NCBI GenBank assembly: GCA_963819975.1
Contig: CAWFYE010000001.1
Location: 248,001-312,000, forward strand
DNA length: 64,000 nucleotides
Source of the DNA: Palsa-1392 sp963819975
GTDB lineage: Bacteria; Verrucomicrobiota; Verrucomicrobiia; Chthoniobacterales; UBA10450
Reading direction: 5' to 3'
Part shown: positions 17,108 through 26,753 of the stretch, one piece after another
Position numbering within the stretch: the first letter of the stretch is position 1
Layout of the letters: each line of letters starts with the position of its first letter
Made by a program: the position numbers and the translations under genes
The notes under the pieces: model-generated
What the model was told of the DNA's origin: nothing
Seen by the model: the letters and a program-made list of their open reading frames with translations, nothing else
Databases searched by the model: none

Positions 17108-19306
17108 CTATTTCTGCTCGAAGATTTCGGTGCGCCGAACCCGTTCGCCCTTCAGGAAAACGCTTGAGATTGAAGAGAGAGCGCGCACGTCCTGCAGCGG
17201 GTTGCCGTCGACCACGATGAGCGAGGCCTCTTTTCCTTTCTCAATCGTCCCAATACGCTGGTCGGCTCGGAGTAACCGGGCGGCATTCCAAGTCGCCGCT
17301 TGCAAGGCTACCTCGGCCGGAATTCCCGCCGCCACCCAGAGCTCGATCTCGCGCTGCACCGTCGGACCATGCAGAACCAGGAAGTTTCCTGCGTCCGACC
17401 CGGTCACGAGCATGATGCCGGCCTGCCAGGCCTTGCGCAGGTTGCGGCCACCAATCTCCATCGAGAGCGGATAATGGCTCAGCCCGTCGCGCAGCGATTT
17501 CATCTCTGCATTAATTGCGGCGTGCTCGGTGCCGGTGAGCAACTCCTTCGTTGTGACCTGCTGGACTAACGAACGCTTGAGCAGATCGGTTTTTCCCCTC
17601 GCAAAATCGGAAAGACCTTCGACTACGCTCAGCGTCGGATCGAACGCGATCCCCTTCTCCTTCATCGCCGCGATCGTGGCCTCGGGAATTTCATCGCGAA
17701 AAGAGCCGTGCTCGATCGAATCTGCGCCTAACGATACCGCATCCGCGACATCGCGCGCGTCGCCGGTATGGATCGAGGCCGGCAGTTTCTTCGCGTGGGC
17801 CTCTTCTACGACCGCGCCGAGCAGTTCGAGATTCATCCGATTAAAGGTGTAGCCCGGGACGCCGGCCTCGAGCACGCCCTTGATGGCGTTCACTCCTTTC
17901 GCGGCCAGTTCATCGACTTGCTTGCTCGCTTCTTCCCGCGTTTTCGGGATGCGAAGGAATTGCGCGTCGAAACCGGCCCGCGCTACCTGCGGCATGTTTT
18001 TCGAATACTCGGTGCCGTGTCCTCCCTCGGCGGTGAAAAGCGGGCCGCAAAGAAAGAGTTCAGTTCCCAATCTTTCCCCGCTGTTGAAGCGGTTCCGCAG
18101 TTCGATCATGTCATCGACTTTGTCTCCAGCGCTCCGGACCGCCGTCACACCGCAGTAGAGATAGGCCTCCAGCGCGCGTTCATTTGCCTTCGTCGGATCG
18201 AACTTCGTCCAGTCATCGTAGAACCCGCCGGGCCCGCCGATGTGGACGTGCATGTCGATCAGTCCTGGCAGGACCGTCTTCCCGGCCCCATCAATCGCTT
18301 CGGCGTTCAGCGTCTTCGCGTCCGGAAATGTGCCATCATAGACCTCGGTGATCTTGCCGCCCTTCACGAGGACCGCACCCGATTCGATCACCTTGCCGTT
18401 GCCGACAAAGATGCGCGCGTTCTGGATCAGCCACGTCTGTCCGCGCCGGAGATCGCGTGCCAGGATGCGCGCCTTGACAAGATCGTGCTGACTCCACGCC
18501 TGGTAGGCGCCGAGGCAAAGAAACGGCAGCAGCACGACGAGGACCCAGAGCTTGGCCGAAGCTCGAAGTTTCTCCTCTTTCTCCCAGCGAAAAAGTTTCG
18601 TCGCGATGAGAGTGCCAACCGCGGTGGTGAGGAGAAGCGCCGCGACCGACAGCCAATTCGCCATGATCGTTTCGCCGCGCTGCATGATCCCGCCAATGCC
18701 GGTCATGAGGTATGTCGCCGGGATAAACTGGGTGATGTTTTGCAGCCAATGCGGCATGTAAGTGATCGGGATGGTCGCGCCGCTCAGGAAGAGCATCGCC
18801 ATGTAGATCGGTTGGATGAGGATGTTGCTCTCCTGTGAGGAATTGACGACCGCGGCGACGATCAAGCCTAACGAACGAAAGGCGATGGCCCCGAGGCAGA
18901 CAAAAACGAGGAGCGAAACAAGCTGCCCCGGGATCGGCATTCCGTAGAACTGGTGGGCGAGGAAGAGGATCAGGACTACGCTCGGGACAAAGAGCACCAC
19001 GCCGGTGATCATCGAGGCCGCGAGCAACGGCACTGGCGTGATCGGCGTCACCTTGTAGCGCCGGAGCACATTCTCCTCCCGCTCCTGGACCGCTCGCATG
19101 CCCGCGCCGAAAAGCCCGTTCCCGAGAATCCCGAGGACAATCACCATCGCCACCACCTGGAGAATGGCCGAGCCCTGGTTGGCATCGAACATCTGGGCGA
19201 AGACGAAGAAAAACATGAGAGGGAAGAAGTAGTTGAAGAACAGGACGGTCCGGTTCCGGGCCGCCAGCTTGAGATCGATTTTGAGCAGGGCGAGAAACGC
19301 TTTCAT
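17108..19306 (-). CDS. ABC-2 permease fused to metal-dependent amidohydrolase
   Basis: 732 residues in one open frame. Residues 1-245 are an ABC-2 export permease with about six helices, and another helix spans about 253-268. Residues about 290-732 are an amidohydrolase: DMHVHIGG (H353, H355), K476 in NAIKGVLEAGVPG, H513 in SIHTGDA, H533 in SIEHGSF and D638 in TGSDAG match the metal-ligand order of imidazolonepropionase-like enzymes. The catalytic part would follow the last helix, probably outside the cytoplasm. The partner ATPase lies 4 bp upstream. A sequencing-created fusion is unlikely since the frame is continuous and both parts are complete. Substrate is unknown. Confidence 0.9.
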   Translation of the reverse strand: MKAFLALLKIDLKLAARNRTVLFFNYFFPLMFFFVFAQMFDANQGSAILQVVAMVIVLGILGNGLFGAGMRAVQEREENVLRRYKVTPITPVPLLAASMITGVVLFVPSVVLILFLAHQFYGMPIPGQLVSLLVFVCLGAIAFRSLGLIVAAVVNSSQESNILIQPIYMAMLFLSGATIPITYMPHWLQNITQFIPATYLMTGIGGIMQRGETIMANWLSVAALLLTTAVGTLIATKLFRWEKEEKLRASAKLWVLVVLLPFLCLGAYQAWSQHDLVKARILARDLRRGQTWLIQNARIFVGNGKVIESGAVLVKGGKITEVYDGTFPDAKTLNAEAIDGAGKTVLPGLIDMHVHIGGPGGFYDDWTKFDPTKANERALEAYLYCGVTAVRSAGDKVDDMIELRNRFNSGERLGTELFLCGPLFTAEGGHGTEYSKNMPQVARAGFDAQFLRIPKTREEASKQVDELAAKGVNAIKGVLEAGVPGYTFNRMNLELLGAVVEEAHAKKLPASIHTGDARDVADAVSLGADSIEHGSFRDEIPEATIAAMKEKGIAFDPTLSVVEGLSDFARGKTDLLKRSLVQQVTTKELLTGTEHAAINAEMKSLRDGLSHYPLSMEIGGRNLRKAWQAGIMLVTGSDAGNFLVLHGPTVQREIELWVAAGIPAEVALQAATWNAARLLRADQRIGTIEKGKEASLIVVDGNPLQDVRALSSISSVFLKGERVRRTEIFEQK

Positions 19307-19310
19307 GTCG

Positions 19311-20237
19311 TTATTCGCGCAGCTTTTTGCCCGTCAGTTCGATGAAGACATCCTCGAGCGTGGGACGCTTGAGATGCACGTCTTCCAGTTCGACTCCCTG
19401 CGAATCAATCCAGCGAATTATCTCGACCAGCGTTTTCGCCGGCTGACTGGAGCTGACCGAAATTTTGCGCCGATCTTCGCTCACGAGAGTGCGAAGCGCG
19501 CCCGGCCAATCCGGCAGTTCGCGCGCCGGAAGGGGCTGGCCTAACGAAATCTCGACGCCTGATTGGGTTTCGCTCTTCTCTTGCAGTTCGCGCGGCGAAC
19601 CGATCGCGATGATGACCCCATTGTCGATGATTGCAACCCGATCGCAGAGACGCTCGGCCTCCTCGATGTAATGCGTCGTCATCAGGATAGTGCGCTTTTC
19701 GGCCCGCAGTTCTTCGATCAAATCGCGAATCTCGAGACGCACCTGCGGATCGAGCCCGGTCGTCGGCTCGTCCAGGAAAAGCAGCTGCGGATCGTTGATC
19801 AGCGCGAGGGCGAGCGCGAGGCGCTGCTTCTGTCCGCCGGAAAGCGTCGCGTAACCGGCGTCGCGTTTTTCCCAGAGCTGCAAACGGCGGAGGAGTGCGT
19901 CGCCGTCGACATTCTTCGTGTAGAATGCGCCAAAGAGTTCGAGCGCTTCGCGCACCTTGATCTTGTCCGGAAGATTGGTCGCCTGCAGGCAAACGCCGAT
20001 CCGGTCTTTCAAAGTCTGCTTTTGCCGATCGGGATCGAACCCAAGCACGGTCACCTCACCACCGCTCCGCGGACGAAGGCCTTCCAGGATCTCAACCGTC
20101 GTCGTTTTCCCGGCGCCGTTCGGGCCGAGCAGTCCAAAGACTTCGCCAGCCTGCACCTCGATGTCGATCCCTTTGACGGCTTCGAGAGTTCCGTAGGATT
20201 TGCGCAGACTCCGAACGTAAATGACCGGATCGTTCAT
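19311..20237 (-). CDS. ABC transporter ATPase, DrrA/CcmA type
   Basis: 308 residues. Walker A GPNGAGKTTT (near 38-47), Q-loop CLQATNLPDKIKVRE, signature LSGGQKQRLALALAL (near 133-147), Walker B LLFLDEPTTGLDPQ, H-loop MTTHYIEEAERL. The tail (about 230-308) is the usual accessory domain of drug/lipid exporter ATPases. Its start overlaps the lnt stop by 4 bp, and the permease-amidohydrolase begins 4 bp after its stop, so lnt-ATPase-permease form an operon. It very likely energises the fused permease. Confidence 0.92.
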   Translation of the reverse strand: MNDPVIYVRSLRKSYGTLEAVKGIDIEVQAGEVFGLLGPNGAGKTTTVEILEGLRPRSGGEVTVLGFDPDRQKQTLKDRIGVCLQATNLPDKIKVREALELFGAFYTKNVDGDALLRRLQLWEKRDAGYATLSGGQKQRLALALALINDPQLLFLDEPTTGLDPQVRLEIRDLIEELRAEKRTILMTTHYIEEAERLCDRVAIIDNGVIIAIGSPRELQEKSETQSGVEISLGQPLPARELPDWPGALRTLVSEDRRKISVSSSQPAKTLVEIIRWIDSQGVELEDVHLKRPTLEDVFIELTGKKLRE

Positions 20238-21919
20238 GCGGCCTGGCTTTTCCGCCTAACGAGTCGGGGAACTTGCGTCAAAAGAAAAAGAAGCACCAGA
20301 CCACCGCAGATTTTCGCGAAAAACTCGCCGTGCCGAACATAAAATGTGAATTCCCCGTTCGTCGGCACCGGGATCGTTCCGTTTAACACACCCTCTGTAA
20401 ACTGGCTGCCGTTCGCGCCCAGCAAAACCTGCGTGACGCGGCCGAAACGGTTTACGAAACACGTTACCCCGGTGTTCGCGGCTCGCGCCATCGGCCGACG
20501 CGTTTCGACGCAGCGAAAGATCGCGTTGTGCAAATGCTGCCGCGATGCCGCCGAGCGAAGGAACCAGCCGTCGTTCGTCACGTTGGCGAGCAGGTTTGCG
20601 CCGCGCAAAACAAATTGCCGAGTCAGCTCGCCGAGGGTGTCTTCGAAACAAATCAGCGGCGCAACTTTCACTCCCGCTGTCGCGAGGCGAAAAACCACCG
20701 GCTCTTTCCCGCGCGTGAAATCAGCCGGCACCTGGTCGCCGACAATCCGGGAAATAAAAGGGACTGTGTTCCGCCCGGGCACATATTCGCCGAAAGGGAC
20801 GAGGTGCAGCTTGCGATAGACCTGAATCTTATCGGCATCGCCTGCTGAAACGAGGAGCGCGGCGTTGTAGTCGCCTTGCTGATCCGCGTCGATCGTGCCG
20901 AGGAGGAGATCGGTCTTAATCGAAGCCGAGAGATCCATCACGAAGCGGTAGTTTTCCTCATCGAGCAAAGCAGGCGCGGGGGTCGAGCTTTCAGGCCAGA
21001 TGATCAACTGCGGCGGTGGCTGAACCGTAAGCGCGACGTGCGTCAGCCGATCGAATTGCGCGAATGTTTTTGCCTGATATTCGCGACTGAATTTTTCTTC
21101 CCGCGGGATATTGGCCTGCACCGCCGCGACCCGCAGCGGTATCGTCTCAGCCGGCATCTGCAACTGGCGAATGCCGTAACCGCAAAGGCCGACGATCCCG
21201 GCCAGCGTAAGAGTGAAATCGTAATGCGGCCGCCTGATTCGGATCCGGCTCTCGATCGTGAAACGCCGCACAGTCGCGACGCCGATGACGTTGGCAAACG
21301 CAACCACGAATGATAAGCCGGCAACCCCGGTGATCTCCGCGATCTGGATGATCGGCAAAACGTCGTGCAACGGAACTCCGAGCCCGTTCCAGCCCCAGCC
21401 GCTGAACATCCAGCTGCGAACCCATTCCAGCGCCGTCCAGCCGGCAGCGAGAATGAGGGCGAGCCCGAGGTTGCGAAAAGAATTAAGCCAGGGCGAGCGC
21501 GCTTCCGGCGGCGAGTCGTTAGGCTGAGAGATCGTCCAAGCCTTCGGCGGCGGGAACGGCGGGTGTAACTCCGCGCGCGGACGGAGCAAGCCGGCGAGCC
21601 AGGCCCAGAGCGCGAAATAAACGCCCATGTAAAGTCCGACCAGGACGAGGCCCGGTACCGTCACGGTGTAGAGCCAATAGAAAACGCCCCAAAAGAAGAT
21701 CACGCCCGCGACGTAGCCGAGGAAAAGATCCCGCAACCAGCGACGCTTCGTTCCCTCGCCCGAAAACCAAACCGCCGTCAGGAGCGGCATGAGCGCGATC
21801 CAGCAGAGCCAGGTCTGCTCAAAAGGCGCGAAACAAAGCGTCGCGAGCACTCCTGTTGCGACGGAAGCGAACCACGGCCAGAGCGGGAGCCATTTTCGGA
21901 TGGGCGAATTTTCGCTCAC
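20234..21919 (-). CDS. lnt: Apolipoprotein N-acyltransferase
   Basis: 561 residues, normal to slightly long for Lnt. The first ~230 residues hold several membrane helices. The C-terminal nitrilase domain follows: AAVQANIPREEKF (catalytic Glu region), LIIWPESSTP, KLHLVPFGEYVPGR with the catalytic Lys, and LICFEDTLGEL with the catalytic Cys, then a last helix. It transfers the third acyl chain to lipoproteins at the periplasmic face of the inner membrane, implying a Gram-negative envelope. It overlaps the downstream ABC ATPase gene by 4 bp. Confidence 0.93.
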   Translation of the reverse strand: MSENSPIRKWLPLWPWFASVATGVLATLCFAPFEQTWLCWIALMPLLTAVWFSGEGTKRRWLRDLFLGYVAGVIFFWGVFYWLYTVTVPGLVLVGLYMGVYFALWAWLAGLLRPRAELHPPFPPPKAWTISQPNDSPPEARSPWLNSFRNLGLALILAAGWTALEWVRSWMFSGWGWNGLGVPLHDVLPIIQIAEITGVAGLSFVVAFANVIGVATVRRFTIESRIRIRRPHYDFTLTLAGIVGLCGYGIRQLQMPAETIPLRVAAVQANIPREEKFSREYQAKTFAQFDRLTHVALTVQPPPQLIIWPESSTPAPALLDEENYRFVMDLSASIKTDLLLGTIDADQQGDYNAALLVSAGDADKIQVYRKLHLVPFGEYVPGRNTVPFISRIVGDQVPADFTRGKEPVVFRLATAGVKVAPLICFEDTLGELTRQFVLRGANLLANVTNDGWFLRSAASRQHLHNAIFRCVETRRPMARAANTGVTCFVNRFGRVTQVLLGANGSQFTEGVLNGTIPVPTNGEFTFYVRHGEFFAKICGGLVLLFLLTQVPRLVRRKSQAA

Positions 21920-21927
21920 TCGAAAAA

Positions 21928-22236
21928 TCAGGAGCGACGCCGGCGGCGCCCGGTATCCTCCTTTTGTCGGGATGGGTAAACCGCGTCTTTTAGCTCGCGG
22001 GCATGGGCCGGATTGACGCGGAAAGAAGCCGACTTCACATCGTCCATTGTGCGGACGTTTACCTTGTTCGAGACGATGTAGTCCTGCTCCATCAAGCCGG
22101 TCAGCGTGTCGAGGAATTCCGCGCCATCCATCTCGTCTGTACGATCGGCCAGTTGCCCGCCGGCCATCATGCCGCCGCTTAGTCCGATCGTTTTCAGGAT
22201 CGAGATTTCACCGCCGTTGAGACTGATATCGCCCAC
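21928..22236 (-). CDS. Small conserved hypothetical protein downstream of phosphohexomutase
   Basis: About 102 residues from GTG 22236 (GDISLNGGEISILKTIGLSG follows). A longer GTG start at 22287 would overlap the upstream gene's end by 20 bp and adds an uncharacteristic tail. The protein is soluble, with a helical middle (AEFLDTLTGLMEQDYIVSNKVN) and a basic end (GRRRRRS). The layout recalls a small winged-helix-like regulator, but I cannot name a family. It lies between the hexomutase gene and lnt on the same strand. Confidence 0.6.
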   Translation of the reverse strand: MGDISLNGGEISILKTIGLSGGMMAGGQLADRTDEMDGAEFLDTLTGLMEQDYIVSNKVNVRTMDDVKSASFRVNPAHARELKDAVYPSRQKEDTGRRRRRS

Positions 22237-22267
22237 GAGGCAATTGTGACCACGTTCGTCGAGATGT

Positions 22268-24220
22268 CTAGACGCGCTTGTCGACACGGCGGTGCGCGTC
22301 TTCCTGCAGCCATTCCCAGAGAGCTTCCAGTTTTTGCTCCACCTCGGACTTGATCGCCTTGAGCTGCCCGGCTGTAAACTCCCCGCTTGCAGGTCGGCGT
22401 TGTGCGAAGAGGTAATATTTTATTTTCGGTTCCGTCCCGGAACCTCGCACCGCCACCCGAGTCCGGTCGGCTAGTTGAAAAATCAGCATTTTTTCCCGCG
22501 GAATCTCGTCGCCCTCGACATCGCGGATCGTGTCCTGCTCGAAATTCCGGACCGAGGTCACCTTGCTTCCCAGCATTTCGTTAGGCGGCTCCTGCACATA
22601 GGTGGCGAGCAAGCGCTGGATCTTGGCCGCGCCCTCCGCTCCTTCGAAGGTCAGAGCCCCGTTCTTTTCCTGGTAATAGCCAAACTCCGCGTAAACCTGG
22701 TCGAGCAAACCGTCGATCGTCAGTCCGAGCGACTTGGCGTGAGCCGCCACTTCGCAGAACATGATCGCGGCGCCGTTGGCGTCCTTGTCGCGGACGAAAT
22801 CCGCCCCGCTGTATCCGTAGCTTTCCTCGCCGCCGAAGATGTAATAAGCGGAGTGCGCGAGACGCATCCGACGGGTTTCTTCTTCGGATAGATCGCGATA
22901 ATCCGTGCCTGATTCGAGAGGCACAGCGCGCTCATACTTGAGCAGCTTCGAGCCGATGTATTTGAAACCGGTCAGCGTCTCGACGCAGCGCAGGTCAAAT
23001 TTTTCGGCGATCGACTTCAGGAGGTCTGTCGTGACGAAAGTCTTGATGATGACCCCGCGGGAGGCGTTTTCCGCGGTGAGGACGCCTTGTTCGAAAAGCT
23101 TCTTCGCCCGGTAATAGGCGATAAGAGAGCCGATTTGGTTCCCGCTGAGCAATTTCATCTCGCCGGTCGTGCTCTTCACCGCCACGCCCATCCGGTCGCA
23201 GTCGGGATCGGTGGCGATGACAAGGTCCGCCTCCTTTTTCTGCGCGAGCTCGATCGCGAGCTTCAGCGCCTCGGCGTTCTCCGGATTGGGCGACTTCACG
23301 GTCGGGAATCGGCCGTCGAATTGATCCTGTTCCGCAACTACGTCGAAGGTGAACCCGAGCCGCATTAGCATCGGCTTGATGATCACTCCTCCGACCCCGT
23401 GGATCGGGGTGAAGACAATCCGCAAATCTCTCTGCGTTCGGACGAGTTCCGGATCGAGGACGAGAGTTTCGAGCCGCGCCATGTAGGCTTCGTCGACTTC
23501 GGCACCGAGGGTCGTGACCGCACCGTGTGATTCGTTAGGCGCGGAATCCCCGGCAGCATTAACTTTGGTGATGATGCCACTGGCATGCGGCTCGACGACC
23601 TGCGCGCCGTCGCCAAAGTAAACCTTGTAGCCATTATCGTGCGGCGGGTTGTGGCTCGCGGTCACGACGACGCCCGCATCCGCGCGGAGGAACCGGACGG
23701 CAAAAGAAAGCTCCGGCGTGGAGCGCGGGCCTTCGAAGATGCAGGCGTCGCAACCGTTACGAGCCGCGACCTCCGCCGCCAGGCGGGTGAAATCGGAAGA
23801 GAAGAAACGGGTGTCGTGCGCGATGACGATCTTCGGCCGGCCGCTCCGGCCTTCGCCCTCGAACCACTCGCATAAATATTCCGCCAGGCCCTGGGTCGCC
23901 CGGCTCACGCTGTCAAAATTCATTGCGTTCGTTCCGACGCAGGGAAACTCCGGTCGACCGAGATCGTTAGGCTTGCCGCGCTCGGCCTCGGTCACAATCT
24001 TGCCGATCGTCCGCCCGCGAATTCCGCCGGTGCCGAAAGCAAGGGAGCGATAAAAGCGGTCGTTCAACTCCGCGAGGGCCCCGGCTTCGAGCAATTCGGC
24101 GATCGACTGCGCGGCGATCGGTGAAGTCGCATTCTGGAGTGCGCGCCGAATGTTGGCCGCGCTCGTTTCGAGCAGTTTCCCATCCGCCACTGCACTCGTG
24201 ATCGCCGTCTGCGTCTCCAT
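22268..24220 (-). CDS. Alpha-D-phosphohexomutase (phosphoglucomutase/phosphomannomutase)
   Basis: 650 residues with all four domains of the superfamily. The phosphoserine loop is VVTASHNPPHDNGYK, the metal loop ATDPDCDRMGVAV, the sugar loop GGEESYGYSGADFVRDKDANGAA and the phosphate loop RGSGTEPKIKYY. It is longer than bacterial PGM/PMM of about 460 residues and closer to the PgcA/PGM2 group. It interconverts hexose 1- and 6-phosphates in the cytoplasm. Three 9-mer copies lie within it, giving PNE/PND peptides. Confidence 0.9.
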   Translation of the reverse strand: METQTAITSAVADGKLLETSAANIRRALQNATSPIAAQSIAELLEAGALAELNDRFYRSLAFGTGGIRGRTIGKIVTEAERGKPNDLGRPEFPCVGTNAMNFDSVSRATQGLAEYLCEWFEGEGRSGRPKIVIAHDTRFFSSDFTRLAAEVAARNGCDACIFEGPRSTPELSFAVRFLRADAGVVVTASHNPPHDNGYKVYFGDGAQVVEPHASGIITKVNAAGDSAPNESHGAVTTLGAEVDEAYMARLETLVLDPELVRTQRDLRIVFTPIHGVGGVIIKPMLMRLGFTFDVVAEQDQFDGRFPTVKSPNPENAEALKLAIELAQKKEADLVIATDPDCDRMGVAVKSTTGEMKLLSGNQIGSLIAYYRAKKLFEQGVLTAENASRGVIIKTFVTTDLLKSIAEKFDLRCVETLTGFKYIGSKLLKYERAVPLESGTDYRDLSEEETRRMRLAHSAYYIFGGEESYGYSGADFVRDKDANGAAIMFCEVAAHAKSLGLTIDGLLDQVYAEFGYYQEKNGALTFEGAEGAAKIQRLLATYVQEPPNEMLGSKVTSVRNFEQDTIRDVEGDEIPREKMLIFQLADRTRVAVRGSGTEPKIKYYLFAQRRPASGEFTAGQLKAIKSEVEQKLEALWEWLQEDAHRRVDKRV

Positions 24221-24315
24221 CCGGCCACCTTTCCGGCAGCGGATCGTCTTTGCAAGTTGCAGTGCCGGTCAACCGATGACTCGACATCGCCGGTCGTTCC
24301 GGCGATGCAGTTGCC

Positions 24316-25188
24316 ATGCTCAAGATTGAGTCGGTCTCGAAACAGTTCCGCGGCGGGCAGTTCGGCGTGCGCGACATCTCGCTCGATCTCAAATCGGGCG
24401 TGATCGGGCTGCTCGGTCCGAACGGCGCGGGCAAGACCACGCTCATGCAAATGATCGCCACCATCACCCGGCCGACGAGCGGCAGGATCCTCTTCGAGGG
24501 AGTGGATGTAGCGCAGCGGCCTAACGACGTCCGGCGCAAGCTCGGCTACCTGCCGCAGGACTTCGGGGTCTATGACAACCTGACTGCGGTCGAGTTTCTG
24601 ACCTACTTCGCCGCGCTCAAAGGGGTGACCTCAAAAAAGCGCATCATGGAAATGCTCGAACACGTAAATCTGCACCAGTCCGCCAATCGCACCGTCGGCG
24701 GGTTTTCCGGCGGGATGAAGCAGCGGCTGGGGATCGCACAGGCGCTGATCAACGACCCCGCGCTGCTAATCGTGGATGAACCGACCGCAGGCCTCGATCC
24801 GGAGGAACGGGTCCGGTTTCGCAATGCGCTTTCCGAGATCGGCTTTGGGAAGTTGGTCATTCTTTCGACGCACATCGTCTCGGACATCGAATCGATCGCG
24901 ACCGAGATCGCAGTCTTGAAGGCGGGCGCGCTCCTCACAATCGGCGCGCCCGAGATTCTGCTTCGGGCTTGCGAGGGCAAAGTCTGGCGCGCCGTCGTTT
25001 CGTCGGAAGAATTCGATCGACTGCGCACAAACTTGAAAGTCTCGAGTGCAGTCCGCAAACCGGACGGCGTCCACATTCGCTTCGTGGGACCGGAACCGGC
25101 CATCGCAGCCTCGGCGAGCGAGCCGGAATTAGAGGACGCGTTTCTCTATTTGATGAACTTCAGCGGAGAAGAAACGGCGAGACCATGA
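24316..25188 (+). CDS. ABC transporter ATPase, CcmA type
   Basis: 290 residues. Walker A GPNGAGKTT, Q-loop LPQDFGVYDNLTAVEFL, signature FSGGMKQRLGIAQALI, Walker B LLIVDEPTAGLDPEE, H-loop LSTHIVSDIES. Exporter-type ATPase with a 70-residue accessory tail. Its TGA overlaps the permease ATG (ATGA at 25185), so the two make one transporter. Similar pairs export lipids, drugs or serve gliding and Na+ systems; the cargo cannot be read here. Confidence 0.92.
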   Translation: MLKIESVSKQFRGGQFGVRDISLDLKSGVIGLLGPNGAGKTTLMQMIATITRPTSGRILFEGVDVAQRPNDVRRKLGYLPQDFGVYDNLTAVEFLTYFAALKGVTSKKRIMEMLEHVNLHQSANRTVGGFSGGMKQRLGIAQALINDPALLIVDEPTAGLDPEERVRFRNALSEIGFGKLVILSTHIVSDIESIATEIAVLKAGALLTIGAPEILLRACEGKVWRAVVSSEEFDRLRTNLKVSSAVRKPDGVHIRFVGPEPAIAASASEPELEDAFLYLMNFSGEETARP

Positions 25189-26753
25189 GTGAAAGCCTTG
25201 CTCGCATCGCAGCGATCATACGCGTCGATTTTCTCGTCCGGTTCCGCCGCCTTTCGACGGTGATCGTCTTCCTCCTCCTGAGCGCCTTTGCCTACGTCTG
25301 GCTCCCCGATCCTTCCACGGGTCGCACTCTCATTCAGATCAACGATCACCGTGCGATCTACAACTCAGGCGCGATCGGAATGGGAACGGCATCGTTAGGC
25401 ATGATCTTTGTCGGGCTCTTCGGCTTCTATGTCATCTCGAATGCGATCCGCCGGGATGTCGTGACGCGCTGCGGCCTGGTCGCGGCGTCGACTCCGATGC
25501 GTTCGGGCGAGTATCTGCTCGGCAAATTTCTCGGCAACGTTCTCTTCCTCACCACCTTCCTCGGCGGCTTCATGCTCAGTTCCATGGCGATGCTGCTGGT
25601 GCGGGGCGAAGCGCCGATCGAGCCGCTAGTTTTCGTTGGGCAATATCTCCTCCTCACACCGTCGGCCGTCGTCTTCGTCTCGGCCGTCGCGGTTTTGTTT
25701 GAATCGATTCCGTTTCTCTCGGGCAAGTTCGGCGACGTCTCCTATTTCTTTTTCTGGATGGCGTTCCTCGGTCTTGTCATCGGCGACGAAGCAAGCAAGC
25801 ACGGCATCAGTTGGGCGCGCTATCTCGACGTGACAGGCTTCGGATTCATGATCGACCAGATGACGCAAACCTTGCACACAAACTCACTTTCGATTGGCGC
25901 ATCGACTTTCGATCCGAAAAAGGCGCCGGTCATTTTTCCCGGGCTGACACTGACGCGCGACTGGATATTGCCGCGTCTCGTCTCGACCCTGGCTCCGCTT
26001 CTCTTTCTCCCCTTGGCGGGTCTGTTTTTTCATCGCTTCGATCCTGTGCGGACGAAGCGGACGGCGGAGAAATCCCGCGGCAATTGGATCGGACGGTTGC
26101 AGAGTTTGTTCAAGCCGCTGAGCCGGCGAGTCGTGGAGCCTTTCCTGCGGCCGGCGAAGGGCGGCTCGTTCCTGGCCGCGATGTGGAGCGACGCGGTGCT
26201 GACGCTGACGCTTTATCCGCTCGTCCTGATCGCCTTCGTTGTCATCGCGATTGTGACTCTGTTCGCGCGAACGACGGCCGTGATGCCGATGCTTTTCGCG
26301 GTGCTGGCCATCATCGTGGCGGACGTGACGACGCGGGACGCGCGGGCGGACACGCTCTCGAGTCTGCGCGCGATGCCGCGGCTGCGGGAGAATTATGTCT
26401 GGTGGAAACTCGGCTCGACCCTGCTTCTCAGCTTTTTTCTTTGTGCGGTGCCGATCGTGCGAACGGCGATGATGGGTGCATTGCCGTTCGCGGCGATGAT
26501 GATTGGGATCGTCTTTGTCGCGGCGATCGCGACTTCGCTGGGCGTGATGACATCCAACGCCAAAACCTTCATCGTTTTCTTCCTGAGTTTTTGGTATCTT
26601 GTGGTGAACGATCGGGGCGCGAATCGGTGGTTCGATTTTGCCGGGTTCTACGGCCGGGCCACGGTGATAACGATTGCCATATATGCCGGGTGCAGCATCG
26701 TCGCACTCGTTGTTGCCCAGGCGCTTTATCGTGCCCGCCTCGGGCGGGCCTGA
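25185..26753 (+). CDS. ABC-2-type permease, two-half membrane protein
   Basis: 522 residues from ATG 25185 (MSESLARIAAIIRVDFLVRF). A start further upstream would run through the ATPase gene in another frame and is rejected. About a dozen hydrophobic stretches form two halves (about 25-285 and 335-520) split by a basic cytoplasmic segment near 287-335. It has no peptidase or other enzyme domain. It pairs with the overlapping upstream ATPase. Its 3' end overlaps the convergent MmcQ/YjbR gene by 28 bp. Confidence 0.88.
   Translation: MSESLARIAAIIRVDFLVRFRRLSTVIVFLLLSAFAYVWLPDPSTGRTLIQINDHRAIYNSGAIGMGTASLGMIFVGLFGFYVISNAIRRDVVTRCGLVAASTPMRSGEYLLGKFLGNVLFLTTFLGGFMLSSMAMLLVRGEAPIEPLVFVGQYLLLTPSAVVFVSAVAVLFESIPFLSGKFGDVSYFFFWMAFLGLVIGDEASKHGISWARYLDVTGFGFMIDQMTQTLHTNSLSIGASTFDPKKAPVIFPGLTLTRDWILPRLVSTLAPLLFLPLAGLFFHRFDPVRTKRTAEKSRGNWIGRLQSLFKPLSRRVVEPFLRPAKGGSFLAAMWSDAVLTLTLYPLVLIAFVVIAIVTLFARTTAVMPMLFAVLAIIVADVTTRDARADTLSSLRAMPRLRENYVWWKLGSTLLLSFFLCAVPIVRTAMMGALPFAAMMIGIVFVAAIATSLGVMTSNAKTFIVFFLSFWYLVVNDRGANRWFDFAGFYGRATVITIAIYAGCSIVALVVAQALYRARLGRA

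Noticed and set aside
17108..19306. Permease-amidohydrolase fusion as two genes split by a missed stop
   Set aside because: The frame is continuous, and no start codon with a ribosome site stands out at the boundary; kept as a fusion, with a check proposed.
24969..25184. Extended start of the ABC-2 permease gene
   Set aside because: The extension runs out of frame through the ATPase gene; the ATG at 25185 with ATGA overlap gives the normal N-terminus.
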